From assembly GCA_918797485.1 (NCBI GenBank), contig CAKKNE010000004.1, forward strand, positions 1,240,001-1,304,000: a DNA stretch of 64,000 bases, given 5' to 3'. Shown here one piece after another: positions 11,564-21,200 of this stretch; the stretch's first letter is position 1; every line of letters begins with the position of its first letter. The notes under the pieces were generated by a model. It did no database searches. It saw only the letters and a list, made by a program, of their open reading frames with translations, and was not told the DNA's origin. The position numbers were made by a program, and so were the translations under genes. Origin of the DNA: Pelagomonas calceolata (lineage: Eukaryota; Sar; Pelagophyceae; Pelagomonadales; Pelagomonadaceae).

Positions 11564-12736
11564 TTACGCAGCGATAGCCACGGCGTGCCGCCACCCGAAC
11601 ACCAGATCAGTCACCGCATTTTCTTCCCGGACCTCGCAACCACAAGATAAACCTGGTGATAAATCGGGCACATATGTAACACCGTCATCGCCCAGCAGCG
11701 CGACGGCGTCGACGCCGTTTTTGATGGACAACACGCGCACGCCCGGCGGCAGGCGCACTTGGCGAGGCGCGTGGACCATTTTTCTCGACCCTCTCTCGAG
11801 ACCCATGCAAAAGACTTGACCATCTTCATCTAGAGTGACACAATGGAACGACGAGCAGGCCACGGCCTTGTAGCGGTGGCCTGGTACTTGTTTAGGTGAC
11901 AGAGCGTCGCCGTACACGTCTGGTAAATCGCGTGACACAGTAGAAGGTTTTTTTGAACTACTATCTCTCATCTTCCCCCACACGAAGAGGCGGCCGTCCG
12001 TCGTCAGTGCCGCGCTATGATTTAAGCCGGCACCTACGCTGATACATTCTTCGTCCAACGACACGGGTGCCACGGCCGGCCGCGAGTTTCTCGTATCATC
12101 TCCGAGCTGGCCGGCATCATTTTTTCCCCAGCTCAGGACTCGGCCTTCCTCGGAGAGACAAAGGCCGTGGCGGAAGCCCAATGCTACGGTAGAGATGGGT
12201 ACTTGTGGTGAATCCCACTTGACTGGCGCCGGCTCCCGCACGACATCCGAATGGTCCCCCACGCCGCACTGGCCGAACTGGTTCGCGCCCATGGTTTCCA
12301 ACGATCCATTCCTTTTTATCAAGGCGGTGACGCCGGCGCCGCACGCCACCTTGAGACATTGATCGGTAATCGGCGTCGGCCTTAATCTCAGACTGTTGTC
12401 CCGATCTAATAATGATGCTGTGGCATTCACTAACCGAGCCAGCGGCGGCACGACGCGCTCGATATGAGATAATCGTAAGGCAGACTCGGGCGGTTCCAGG
12501 TAGCGACCCCAAACAACACAAACGCCGTCTTCCAGTACAGCCGCAGAATGAGCCCAGCCCGCGCCTATACTCTTCACTCTGACATAATTGTCGTTGTCAT
12601 CCAAGACAGCTTCCAGGGCATCTCTATTTTGCCAGTCGCCATGACCTAAACAGCCCAAGAAACCCGGGCCCTTGGACGCGAGGTGGGCCAGCGTCCTTCG
12701 GCTCCTTGCTACGCGGCGCAGCGAATGGCGCAGCAT
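11564..12736 (-). CDS. RCC1-repeat protein, probably mitochondrial
   Basis: A single exon of 390 residues. The ATG at 12736 gives MLRHSLRRVARSRR, a basic amphipathic leader typical of mitochondrial import. The in-frame extension beyond it starts only with TTG. RCC1 beta-propeller blades are visible as GAGWAHSAAVLEDGVCVVWG, LGFRHGLCLSEEGRVLSWGKND, GAGLNHSAALTTDGRLFVWG and CSSFHCVTLDEDGQVFCMG. The short family size and the leader resemble the mitochondrial RCC1-like factor RCC1L (WBSCR16), but assignment to that subgroup is inference. Confidence 0.88.
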   Translation of the reverse strand: MLRHSLRRVARSRRTLAHLASKGPGFLGCLGHGDWQNRDALEAVLDDNDNYVRVKSIGAGWAHSAAVLEDGVCVVWGRYLEPPESALRLSHIERVVPPLARLVNATASLLDRDNSLRLRPTPITDQCLKVACGAGVTALIKRNGSLETMGANQFGQCGVGDHSDVVREPAPVKWDSPQVPISTVALGFRHGLCLSEEGRVLSWGKNDAGQLGDDTRNSRPAVAPVSLDEECISVGAGLNHSAALTTDGRLFVWGKMRDSSSKKPSTVSRDLPDVYGDALSPKQVPGHRYKAVACSSFHCVTLDEDGQVFCMGLERGSRKMVHAPRQVRLPPGVRVLSIKNGVDAVALLGDDGVTYVPDLSPGLSCGCEVREENAVTDLVFGWRHAVAIAA

Positions 12737-13297
12737 CGTCGATGAGTTATGCAAAGGTGCCGCGCCGATGGTGTCCGCGCGTCGACGGCGTCCGCGCTGG
12801 CTTGTGACTTGGAGCGCACGCTGTCGCCGCAGCGATGGTGAACTTGCAGCGATTGCACCGTATGGATGTCTTAATCGACGCAGAGCTTCTCTCGTGCAGC
12901 CTTATGATCTGTACGGCACGAGCCAAAATACTATGCGCCCCGCGGCATAATTTGCTAGCGGTCTGTAACACACTAGGCATCCAGCAAGCAAGCGCCCCGG
13001 AGCCTTCCCCGGCGCCAGCGCTCTCCGGCCGCCCGGGCGCTCCCCGGCTACGCCTCGAGGCCGTGCGCGCCCCGAAACAACGCCGGAAAACATACTAGGA
13101 ACAGCGCGCTGTGTTCATTCATCTCCGCCGGCGCTGTGCTCCATAGACCGCGCAGCGACACCGCCGCGCATCCCAGCAGCCCCCCGAGGCGCCCCCGAGG
13201 CAGCCCCGAGCCACCACCAGCGGCGCACGCCACGCGCGGGCGCCCCAAGCGTGCCACGAGCAACAGGAGCAACAGCGCACGAGACGCGCCATAAAGC
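12737..13297. other. Divergent 5' gap with one dyad motif
   Basis: This 561-bp gap separates the RCC1 gene (minus) from the coiled-coil gene (plus). It contains a good copy of the dyad at 12954-12976. No coding region is supported. Confidence 0.5.
12954..12976 (+). promoter_or_regulatory. Recurrent intergenic dyad motif, copy 1
   Basis: GCTAGCG, then GTCTGTAACA, then CACTAG. It lies 218 bp upstream of the RCC1 start and 322 bp upstream of the coiled-coil start. Confidence 0.6.
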
Positions 13298-14871
13298 ATG
13301 CCCAAGAAGGGCAAGAAGGGCAAGAAGGCCGCCGCCGAGGAGGCCGCCCGCCTCGAGGCCGAGAAGGCCGCCGCCGAAGCCGAGGCGAAGCGCAAGTTCG
13401 AAGAAGAACTAAAAGCGCGCGAAGCCGCCTTGTTACTCCGCGAGGAACAGATCGCGAAGCGCGAGCAGGACGCCCAAGCTTTAGAAACTGATTTTAGATC
13501 CAAGCTGGAGGGTCTCGACGCCGAAGTAACCCTAAGAGCGAGGTCGGGCATCGCGGCCGCGGAAGCGAGAGAGGCGGCCACGGAGCGACGAGCCAAGATG
13601 CGCGAGGAAGAAGCGGCCCAGCGCGAAGCCGTGTTTCGGGAGGCCGAGACGACGATGGCGGTCCGGGAGGTCGAGGTCGCGGCTCGAGAAGCCGCGATGG
13701 GAGAAAACGTCATAGGCGGCGTCGCGGCGCGCCTCGACGCCATGCTCAGCGACCAGGCCATTTCCCGGGACCAGATGACGCAGCGCAAGAAGGAGATCGC
13801 GAAAGAAAGGGAGGCCCTCAAACTCCGCGAGCAGGCCTGGCGCGACGAGGTCCTCAAGATGGAGGCGACGCTGGCCCAGAAGGAGCGCGACGCGCGAGGC
13901 CGCGTCGAGCGCGAGGAGCGCAAGCTCATGCAGAAGGACTTTACGCTGAAAAGGCGATTGGCGCGACGGGTCAAGGAGGCTTCGGCGATCGTGCAGGCGC
14001 ACCGGGCGGAATGTGACGTGCGCGACCGCCGGTTACGGGTGAGGGAGGAGGAGATTCGGAGGCGGAACACGGACTTGGTGTATCTACTGCGAAGGGCGCG
14101 GAAGTACGAGGCCACGGCGAAGAGGTCGCAGCAGCGTCTGGACCCCGCGACGGTCGACGTCGACGACGCGCCCTGGGAACAGAGACCTCAAACAGCACCC
14201 TTGCGTCGCAGTGTGACGCCGGAGATCAACCCTGAATTAGATGATTTAGAATTGAGGGCCACTCAGGGTCTCGAGACCTACGGTGCTGACTCGGAGCAGA
14301 AAATGAACTTGAACTTGAACTGTGGTCGCGGCGATGGCGTCAACGCGACGTCACGTCACCGTGACGCCATCGGCGCGGCCGCGCGAGAGTCTACGCGTCT
14401 CGCGAGTGCACGGAGACAATTTCGTGACGGTGTCTGTTCCACGCAGGTGATGAGGTCCCGGACGCGAACGAGATCAAGTCGCCCACGAACTTGTACCGCC
14501 CGCCGACGAACCCCGCCGAGAAGTTCACGGACTTTAAGAAGCTGCCGGAGCCGTCCGTGCCCGCCGACGAATTTAGAGCGGTGCTCAAGCGCGTCCAGGG
14601 CATGGAGGACGAGCTCGCGCAGGAGTTACTCGGACATACCGGTGCCGATCCGGACGACGAGGCCGACGCCGTCGAGGCGGCGTTGAAAGACGTGCAAGCT
14701 GCCGAGAGGTTGGTCTTGGCGGCCGAAGGCTTGTCGGCGTCGCCTTCGAAGTCACGGCCGTATGCTGCCCGGAACTTAGATGCCGCCTTGGGCCCGGCGC
14801 CGGCGCCGTTCTCGTTGGACGACGACGGGCCCGTTGGCTTCGACCTGCCCGATTTTGCCGTGGAGGCCTAG
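13298..14871 (+). CDS. Basic coiled-coil protein
   Basis: Exons are 13298-14282 and 14447-14871, giving 469 residues. The N-terminus MPKKGKKGKK is lysine-rich. Residues 15-280 form an almost uninterrupted Ala/Glu/Arg coiled coil, and the C-terminal third is acidic and Pro-rich. Similar lysine-headed coiled coils are often ciliary or cytoskeletal, but nothing here proves that. The intron join ETYG-DEVPDANEIKSP keeps the frame. The apparent longer first-exon frame (to 14686) is read-through of the introner. Confidence 0.8.
14283..14446 (+). mobile_element. Introner intron, family B
   Basis: 164 bp. It starts GTGCTGACTCGGAGCAG and ends CACGCAG. Flanks GTGCTGA and GTGATGA may be a decayed target duplication. 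Confidence 0.88.
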
Positions 14872-15316
14872 AGGCGCTTACCCTTCCCTTTCCCCCCCTC
14901 GCATAAGGCGGGCGCCCCCCCCTGAGTCTTCTTCTGGTAGTCGTGGTTGCCTGAGGGCTGCTGCGTGTCCCCGTGGGAGCCTTCCGTGGGAGCTCGAGTG
15001 AGGCGTTCGTCGGCTGAGTACGTTCTTCCTAGTCGTTGCGTCCTGGGGCATTGAGGTCGCACCGAGGGCGCCGCGTCGACGGCGTGGGGGCGACGCAACG
15101 TAACACGGCGTGCGTCGACGACACGTCGTTGAAGCTTTGCTCGCTAGTGTCTTACGAGACGCTAGGTAGACCAGCTTTGCCAATAGGCCAAACGCACGCG
15201 AAAGCGCGTCGTTTGTCACGCATCGATTGTAAGGAGCTCCGCCGATACGACTGGACCGGCTACCGGCCGCTCCGAGCACCCGTGCGCACCGCTGGCGCTG
15301 AAACAAAAACGCTGCC
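14872..15316. other. Gap upstream of the GT2 gene
   Basis: I see no convincing gene. It holds one reverse-orientation dyad motif (15143-15165) and, near 15068, a copy of the introner core GTCGACGGCGTG. Confidence 0.5.
15143..15165 (-). promoter_or_regulatory. Recurrent intergenic dyad motif, copy 2
   Basis: On plus it reads GCTAGTG, TCTTACGAGA, CGCTAG. It is 152 bp upstream of the GT2 start. Confidence 0.55.
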
Positions 15317-16372
15317 ATGCGCACGCCCTGGGCCCTAGCGCTCCTCGTGGCCGCCGCGGCCGGCCGGAAGCGCAACCGCGAGCAGCGCGCCGACGCCGCG
15401 ACCGCCCGGAAGCGCGCCCGCACCCAACGAACAGAAGTGAGGGACTTCTACCGCAACGCCACGGCGCTGAGTCCAGTACAAACGGTAGCCGCCGTCGTCC
15501 TGAGCCACAACCACGAGGGCACGGTAAAACGCATCGCCGACGCGTTAAGTGAAGAGGTCGACTCCATCGTTATTGTAGAGGACGGCTCCACTGATAACTC
15601 ATACGAAGCGTGGCGTGCGGCACTACGATCGCACGCAAACGCGAAAATAATTCGGACCCCGGACGTCCACGAGATCCGAGCATATAACCGCGGCGCAGCT
15701 ATCGCGAACGCGGACGTCTACTGCTTCCTGCAGGACGACGACATTCCGAATGATCGTGGATGGGGTAAACGAGTGATGTCATTGTTCGACTCATTTAGAA
15801 AGCAGAGGCTGGCGGTGGTCTCGGGCCTGGCCACGGAAGTCTGTCAATCCGAGTGGGGCGAGGCACAAGTCGAACACCCGAAGGCCATGAAGAACCCGCG
15901 GGTCACGCGCAGGATTCCCTACGCTTATCGAGGCGTTCCCTTCGCGTTCGCCACGGAGGCGTGGCTCGCACCGTTATGTGTTAGAGCGGACGTTTGGGCT
16001 GACCTGGGAGGCTTCGACGAGAGTCTAGCTCTTAGTGGCGAGCCGGGCATTGGGCTGGATATTCACCTGTCGTTGCGAGCGGGCGTTCTGGGTTATGCGG
16101 TGGGCGTCTTCGGCGCGCTGTTTGAGCGAGGTGTTGGTGGTCATGGAACCGTGTCCTCACCAGAGAAAACAAAATTAAGATTAAGGAAGCGGGCCGAGAT
16201 CGGCGCGCGCATCCGGGCTGTCGCGGGGTGTCGGTGGCCGCCGGAGATGCTTGAGCGGGCGCGTTTGCTCAATGAGGAGCTGCTGGAGCGGCGGCCCGGC
16301 ACGGACGCGTTGCGGGAAGCTCGGGAGAAGTGCGCGCGCTTCAGGAAGCACCCGTGCCGGCGGCCCCCGTAG
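15317..16372 (+). CDS. Family 2 (GT-A fold) glycosyltransferase
   Basis: A single exon of 351 residues. A hydrophobic leader (MRTPWALALLVAAAAG) suggests a secretory or Golgi location. The GT2 hallmarks are present: VAAVVLSHNHEG at the first strand, VEDGSTDNS, an AYNRGAAIANADVYCFLQDDDI stretch containing the acidic metal-binding motif, and GGFDESL further on. GT2 enzymes move sugars from nucleotide-sugar donors; donor and acceptor cannot be told. A stretch of introner core motif follows directly after the stop. Confidence 0.88.
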   Translation: MRTPWALALLVAAAAGRKRNREQRADAATARKRARTQRTEVRDFYRNATALSPVQTVAAVVLSHNHEGTVKRIADALSEEVDSIVIVEDGSTDNSYEAWRAALRSHANAKIIRTPDVHEIRAYNRGAAIANADVYCFLQDDDIPNDRGWGKRVMSLFDSFRKQRLAVVSGLATEVCQSEWGEAQVEHPKAMKNPRVTRRIPYAYRGVPFAFATEAWLAPLCVRADVWADLGGFDESLALSGEPGIGLDIHLSLRAGVLGYAVGVFGALFERGVGGHGTVSSPEKTKLRLRKRAEIGARIRAVAGCRWPPEMLERARLLNEELLERRPGTDALREAREKCARFRKHPCRRPP

Positions 16373-16482
16373 GCCGTCGAGCTGGCGTCGCGTCGATGGC
16401 GTGGAGGTCATGTTTGAGCTGCCCGACGCCGTCGACGCGGCGCGCAAATGTTGTGTGAGTCACATGTCATAAGGTTATACTT
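16373..16482. repeat. Introner-like core in a 3' intergenic gap
   Basis: GTCGCGTCGATGGCGTGGAG and, 40 bp on, GACGCCGTCGACGCGG form an inverted pair like that inside introners. It lies outside any coding frame, between two convergent gene ends. Confidence 0.6.
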
Positions 16483-16962
16483 CTAGTAGGAGTTCTCATC
16501 TTCCAACGTCGCCTGGTTCGCGAACTCCGCCCTGGCAATGTCCTGGCACTTGGCGAGCATCTCCTCGTCGGGCTCCTCGCCGTTGGCCAGGACGGCGACG
16601 CACTCGTCGATGGGGTCGTCGGTCGACGCGAGGTGGTCGGCGCGCTTCGGCGACCTGTGTGCAAAACAACCAGTGAGATAGGTTGTCACGGCGACAAGCG
16701 TCGATGGCGTGGCATCGCCACGCCATCGCGCAGACGCAGCTACGGAAGCACGCCGCGTCGACGGCGTGGGGCGCCCGAAATTTGATTTCCACACGGCGCC
16801 GAACGCCATGAGCGCGACGAGGCCGTGCGCGACGACCTCGAAGCCCGCCGCCCGCTCTAGCGCGACGCCCGCGACCGCGGCGCTGCGCGTCGCAGGCGTG
16901 AACGCATTCGTAGTGCCAAGCGCGGCCGCTACCAGGAGGATCTGGGAGAGGCCTTTTTTCAT
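16483..16962 (-). CDS. Small plastid-type preprotein
   Basis: Exons are 16962-16793 and 16654-16483, giving 113 residues. The leader MKKGLSQILLVAAALGTTNAFTPATR is a signal peptide ending in AFTP, like the ASAFAP-type motif used for import into stramenopile plastids. The mature part is acidic (PDEEMLAKCQDIARAEFANQ) and not recognised. The join through the intron (FGAV-SPKRADHL) uses the GT two bases into GTGTGG, the only choice that keeps the downstream frame. Confidence 0.7.
   Translation of the reverse strand: MKKGLSQILLVAAALGTTNAFTPATRSAAVAGVALERAAGFEVVAHGLVALMAFGAVWKSNFGRPTPSTRRASVAASARWRGDATPSTLVAVTTYLTGCFAHRSPKRADHLASTDDPIDECVAVLANGEEPDEEMLAKCQDIARAEFANQATLEDENSY
16655..16792 (-). mobile_element. 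Introner intron, family A, degraded
   Basis: 138 bp. Ends are GTGGAAATCAAATTT and TTGCACACAG (minus strand). The flanks have diverged and no clear target repeat remains, so it is probably older than the 2.4-4.8 kb copies. Confidence 0.8.
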
Positions 16963-17462
16963 ATTTTGCAACTAATGCGGTTTCGCGTCTTGAAACGTTT
17001 CGTGCCGTGCGACGGTGCAGTGGGGATGTCTTGCAGCGCTGCTGCAGTTGCCGCGGCCTCCGCCCGCCGCGCTCAATGGGTCGGAGTCTTGGCTTGCATT
17101 CCTCCGGCGCCAGGTGGCCAAGCAAAAACGCCCCGAGGTGGCCCTTCGAAGCCGTCCAGGGGCACGCGGGGAGGCCCAATGAGGGAGAAGAAGGGTGGAA
17201 AAGGAGGGGGCTTAAAAACGGGTTTTTGCAGCCGCATAGTTTGATGAGCGTTTTAGCACACGCTCAGCGCCCTCTCGCACCTTGTGAGGAGCGATTGCGA
17301 CATCTTTTGTAGCCTAGATCGCAACGCCGAGAGATTTCACGCCGCGAGCGTCCAGCGGCTGCGTAACCAAGGCGCTCTCCGGCACGCGCACGCGCTCATA
17401 CGCCGACGCCGCAGCTATAAACAAACGCGTCTTCACCTGGGACGCCGCCACCGCAATAAACG
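16963..17462. other. Divergent 5' gap
   Basis: This 500-bp gap between two divergent starts has no supported gene. Near 17210-17225 there is a self-complementary AAAACGGGTTTT stretch. I see no clear copy of the dyad motif. Confidence 0.4.
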
Positions 17463-17900
17463 ATGGCCGGCTCCAAGCGCCGCCGGAAACAGGTCGACGC
17501 CACCCCTCGTAAAGAAGGCCGCGTCTCGGCCCGCCTCCAGTCTTTATATTCGCCGACGGACCAGCCCCAAACACCCGTCGTCGACTTCGTGAGGGCCGGC
17601 ATACCCTTCAAAGCGAGGAAGTGGGTCAAGGCTTCGAAAAGAGTGGGAGGCGAGGGGCCCCAAGGTTTCTCAATACCGCGCTGGGCGCCCGTCGGCGACG
17701 TGACGCCGCAACTCCAGGCCGTGAAGAACCACCCGGCGCCGCGCCACAAGGGCCGGAAGAAGAGCCCGCGGGCGTCGCCGACTCCTGGGAGCGCGAGTGA
17801 GTCGAACAACGACGATAGTCAAGACGAGGACGCCGCCGCCGCCGCTGCGAAGGACGCCATGGCGTCGCCGCCGGCCCCGGCCATGGACGAGTCGGCGTAA
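17463..17900 (+). CDS. Small basic protein of unknown function
   Basis: A single exon of 145 residues from a clear ATG. The N-terminus is very basic (MAGSKRRRKQVDATPRK), the middle is Pro-rich and basic, and the tail is acidic and Ala-rich (SNNDDSQDEDAAAAAAK). No domain is recognised. The composition suggests a nuclear, disordered protein. Confidence 0.55.
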   Translation: MAGSKRRRKQVDATPRKEGRVSARLQSLYSPTDQPQTPVVDFVRAGIPFKARKWVKASKRVGGEGPQGFSIPRWAPVGDVTPQLQAVKNHPAPRHKGRKKSPRASPTPGSASESNNDDSQDEDAAAAAAKDAMASPPAPAMDESA

Positions 17901-18076
17901 TCATGATGTGTGTGTAATACCCGGGTGCCGCGTCGGCGGCGTGGGCGCGTTGGTTGGAGCTCCCAGCCGAACTATCGGTTCGTTCACAGAGTGCGCCGTC
18001 GCGGCGATGGCGTCTACCCCCCCAGCACGCCGTCGCCGCGACGCATCGACCGACGGACTACTACCGAAACCTATCC

Positions 18077-20463
18077 TTACGACTTCCACGTGAGCGCCAT
18101 CTCTCGATATTCGTCAAACGCCGACGCGTCGACGAGCGCTCCCACGTTCTTCGGCTCGACGCCTGAAATCAAATCTTTGACTGCCAACTCGACCTTCTTC
18201 CCGGAGCGAGTATAGGGAATTTTCTTGACCTGCTTCAGGAGCGCCGGCACGTGGGCGTCCGAAGCCCCTTCCTTGATCGTCCTCTTGATCTCCGTTTCTA
18301 ACTCTTTTGTGAGCTCGATGTCGTCTTTCGTTTTCACGAATAACACGATGCGCACGTCCCCAGCCCGTTTACCTGTTTTCAATTGATCTCCAATAACTAA
18401 AGAGTCCTCAACCAGGGGGTGCTCCTCGGCGAAGCGGTAGACCTCGGCCGTGCCTATTCTCACGCCTCCAGGCTTCAGCGTCGTGTCTGACCGGCCGTGG
18501 ACCACCACACCACCGGCAGACCCGACAGAGCCCGTAACCTCCACCAAGTCGCCGTGGTACCAGACGCCCGGCGCGCCGTCAAAATACGCGCCCCGGTACC
18601 GTGACTTGTTGTCGTCGTCGCCTGCGTGTGACCGATACCGTCGCGACACGCGGCGACGGCGTGAAGGGGACGCCGCGACCGCACCGTAGAAGCAGACCGG
18701 CGCCGGGACCATGGGAGTGGCGCAGACGAGCTCCGCCTTCTCGCCCACGACGAATTGCTCCGAATCTCGATCGAAGGCCCGGCCGTCCATGCCCAATCCA
18801 AACGCTTGCAATTCCCCGACCCTAACAGGTAAAGTAGGATTCCCGAGCGCGAAGCACGAGCAGATGTCCGTGCCTCCCGAGATTGATGCCAACATCACAT
18901 CTGATTTAACCTTGGCGTAGACGTAGCGGAAGTCCTCGTCCGTGAGTGGACTTCCGGTGGAGAACACGACTCGTAGTTTGCTCATGTCGTGCGACTCTTT
19001 CGGTGTGACACGCGCTCGACACGCTTGGAAGTATCGAGGAGAGGTGCCCAGATGCGTGACGCCTTCTGACTCAACCAAGGACCAGGGCGCGTCGAGCTTC
19101 GGGTAGGCCGCGAAGCCGTCGAAGCAGACAATAGAGGCCCCCGCAAAGAGCGACGACGCCATCCAGTTCCACATCATCCAGCCGCAGGTCCTGCGTCGCG
19201 GGTGCGCGTGAGTCTCGCGTCGGCGGCCTCCACGCCATCGACGCGACGCCAGGTGTGGTCTCTCACCGATCGATTCACAGAACGATACTCGGACGCCGGT
19301 AGATACGTGTAGAACAGCATCTTGTCCCCCTCCCTGAGATCGCCGTGCAAGACCAGCTCCTTGCCGTGCTGCAACAACGTGTTCCCGCAGCCGTGGGCGA
19401 TTGATTTGGGCATCCCCGTCGTGCCCGAACTATAAAGTACAAACTGCGGGTGGCTGAAGGGGACGCGCGTGAAGACGGGGTCCGCGTCGCCGCCGTCGAG
19501 GAAGGCCTCCCAGCCTATCACTTTGTCTCGTATCGATGCGGGCCACTCGGACGCGTCGAACTCTTTACCAGACGAGGAGATGACCACAACTCTTTCCACC
19601 GAAGGTAATGAATTGGCGAGCTCGGAGACCTTGTCGATGGTCGACGTGCTCTTGCCCATGCTGACGAAGCCTGCGTGTTTTAGGGTTCGATGGGGCCCGA
19701 TCTACGACGGCGTCGCGGTGGCGCCAGCACGCCATCGACGCGACCGCGCCCCGGCGTCGAACGAAGGGACGCCGACGCACGCACCGTCCGACGCAAAAAG
19801 TACCTTAGGACCGACCTGGCCGAAGCGGTCCGCGACGGCCCTCGCCCCAAAGTCCGGCGAACACGACGTCCACGTCGCGCCCGTCGCCGTGGCGCCGAGC
19901 ATGGCGACCACAGCCTCGCCCACATTCGCGATGTAGGCGCCGCAAGATTCCTTTTCATTGACTCCTAACTTCGACAACGCGCGCTGGACGCGGCCCGCGT
20001 CTCGCCTTAATTCAGCAAAGGTCCAGGCCTTGCGGCCCATGCCCTCGGAGACCGTGATCACCGCTTCTTCATTCGCCAATGGGCCTTTCCCGTGCCGCAG
20101 CAAATTCTCGGCGAAGTTCAGTTTTGAGGAAGGGAACCACTGCACGTCGGGCATCGTTTCTCCCTCTCTCGCTGGCGTATCGCTACCTTCTCTCTCAACG
20201 TCCAGGAAGTCCTGCAACTGCGTCCAGAACTGGTCCGGTTCACTCACGGACCAGTCCCAGAGCTGCTCGTAAGTGCCCTCAATGTTCATGGCCCGTTGGA
20301 AGCGGTCCATGGCCGTCGTCGTGACGTAGTCCGCGTTCGGCGTCCAGAGGACGTCCCTGGCTGTAGACGCTTGCAGCGGCGTCGTCGTGGCTCGTCGTCG
20401 TCGCACGGGCGCGACGAGGGCGCTCGCGCCGGCGGCAAGCAGCAGCCAGGCTGCTGGGGCCAT
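18077..20463 (-). CDS. Acetoacetyl-CoA synthetase (acyl-adenylate family)
   Basis: Exons are 20463-19785, 19670-19307, 19190-18685 and 18621-18077, giving 697 residues. Adenylation motifs appear in order: LYSSGTTGMPKSIAHG (phosphate loop), TTCGWMMWNW, SGGTDICSCF, WYHGDLVEV, GRSDTTLKPGGVRIGTAE and the C-terminal catalytic Lys in YTRSGKKVE. The CGWMMWNW and YRGAYFDGAPGVWYHGD signatures are those of acetoacetyl-CoA synthetase, which activates acetoacetate with ATP and CoA. The leader MAPAAWLLLAAGASALVAPVRRR suggests targeting to the secretory route or plastid. It is divergent from the aminomutase gene. Confidence 0.9.
18622..18684 (-). mobile_element. Mini-introner, 63 bp, frame-neutral
   Basis: GTGCGGTCGCGGCG...CACACGCAG, a family B remnant with only the two ends left. 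It is 21 codons long with no stop. Splicing restores CFYGDDDNKSRYRGAYF. Confidence 0.82.
19191..19306 (-). mobile_element. Introner intron, diverged
   Basis: 116 bp, GTATCTACC...GACGCAG, with one GTCGCGTCGATGGCGTGGAG core. Splicing restores LFYT-TCGWMMWNW. Confidence 0.82.
19671..19784 (-). mobile_element. Introner intron, diverged
   Basis: 114 bp, GTGCGTGCG...AACACGCAG, with a CGCGTCGATGGCGTGC core. The join gives FASDG-FVSMGKSTS. Confidence 0.82.
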
Positions 20464-21200
20464 GGTGCTTGCAAGGCGTGCAGCGGTTGCAGCGCTTTGG
20501 CTCGCACAGCGCAAGTGTGACTAAAGCTGCGTATCAATGCCTGAAATGAGCTCTGCTGCAGCGATGTCGATCTGTAGCCGCTTTCACACGACGTCGAGGT
20601 GCAGCTTGTGAGACGATCAGCTAGTGTTTGAAAGCTCGCTCAAAGTCCAGACCTCCTCTTCTAGCGCTCTCGGAGGCGTCAACCGAACGGCGACGCGTCC
20701 GTTGCGGCGCCCTACGAGGTAGGGCTCTGGCTAGCACCACGTCTGCGCTTCGAGCCCAGGTTGGCAAATAACTGAGCAGCAACGCGCGTCAGGGTGAAGT
20801 AGCCGTGTCCGGAGTATCGAGGAAGATCGCAGCTCGCCGGGCCCCGGCTTGGACCACGCGTCGCGGGCGGTACGGCCGCTGCTGTCAGCTGACAGCTTAG
20901 GCTGGAATCCGCGGCCGTCGTTGTTCGCCGGCGCGGCGCGCGCTGGTGACGGCGCCGCCGGCCGTGCCGTGCGCGCCCACGGCCGGCGACAGCGGCTCCC
21001 CGGCCCGTGGGTCCGGCTGGCCACCCCCGCGGCCGTCGGAAGCGAGCTCGCCCGCGCGGCGGCCGGGAGCACACCCACACATACGAGAGAGGCACGCCGG
21101 CGGCGCGCGCCGCGCGAGGACACACACACGAGCGACGACCCTCACGCCGTCCGAACGCGCAGGTCATTCGAATCGCCTGACGTCGCCGCGCGTTTCGACG
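20464..21200. other. Divergent 5' gap
   Basis: This 737-bp gap lies between acetoacetyl-CoA synthetase and the aminomutase. It holds a degenerate dyad at about 20620-20640 (GCTAGTGTTTGAAAGCTCGCT). The open frames here are GC-driven and not supported as genes. Confidence 0.5.

Noticed and set aside
15036-15338. Plus frame of 100 codons before the glycosyltransferase
   Set aside because: No recognisable features. It overlaps the glycosyltransferase start in another frame, and the gap contains an introner core and the dyad motif instead.
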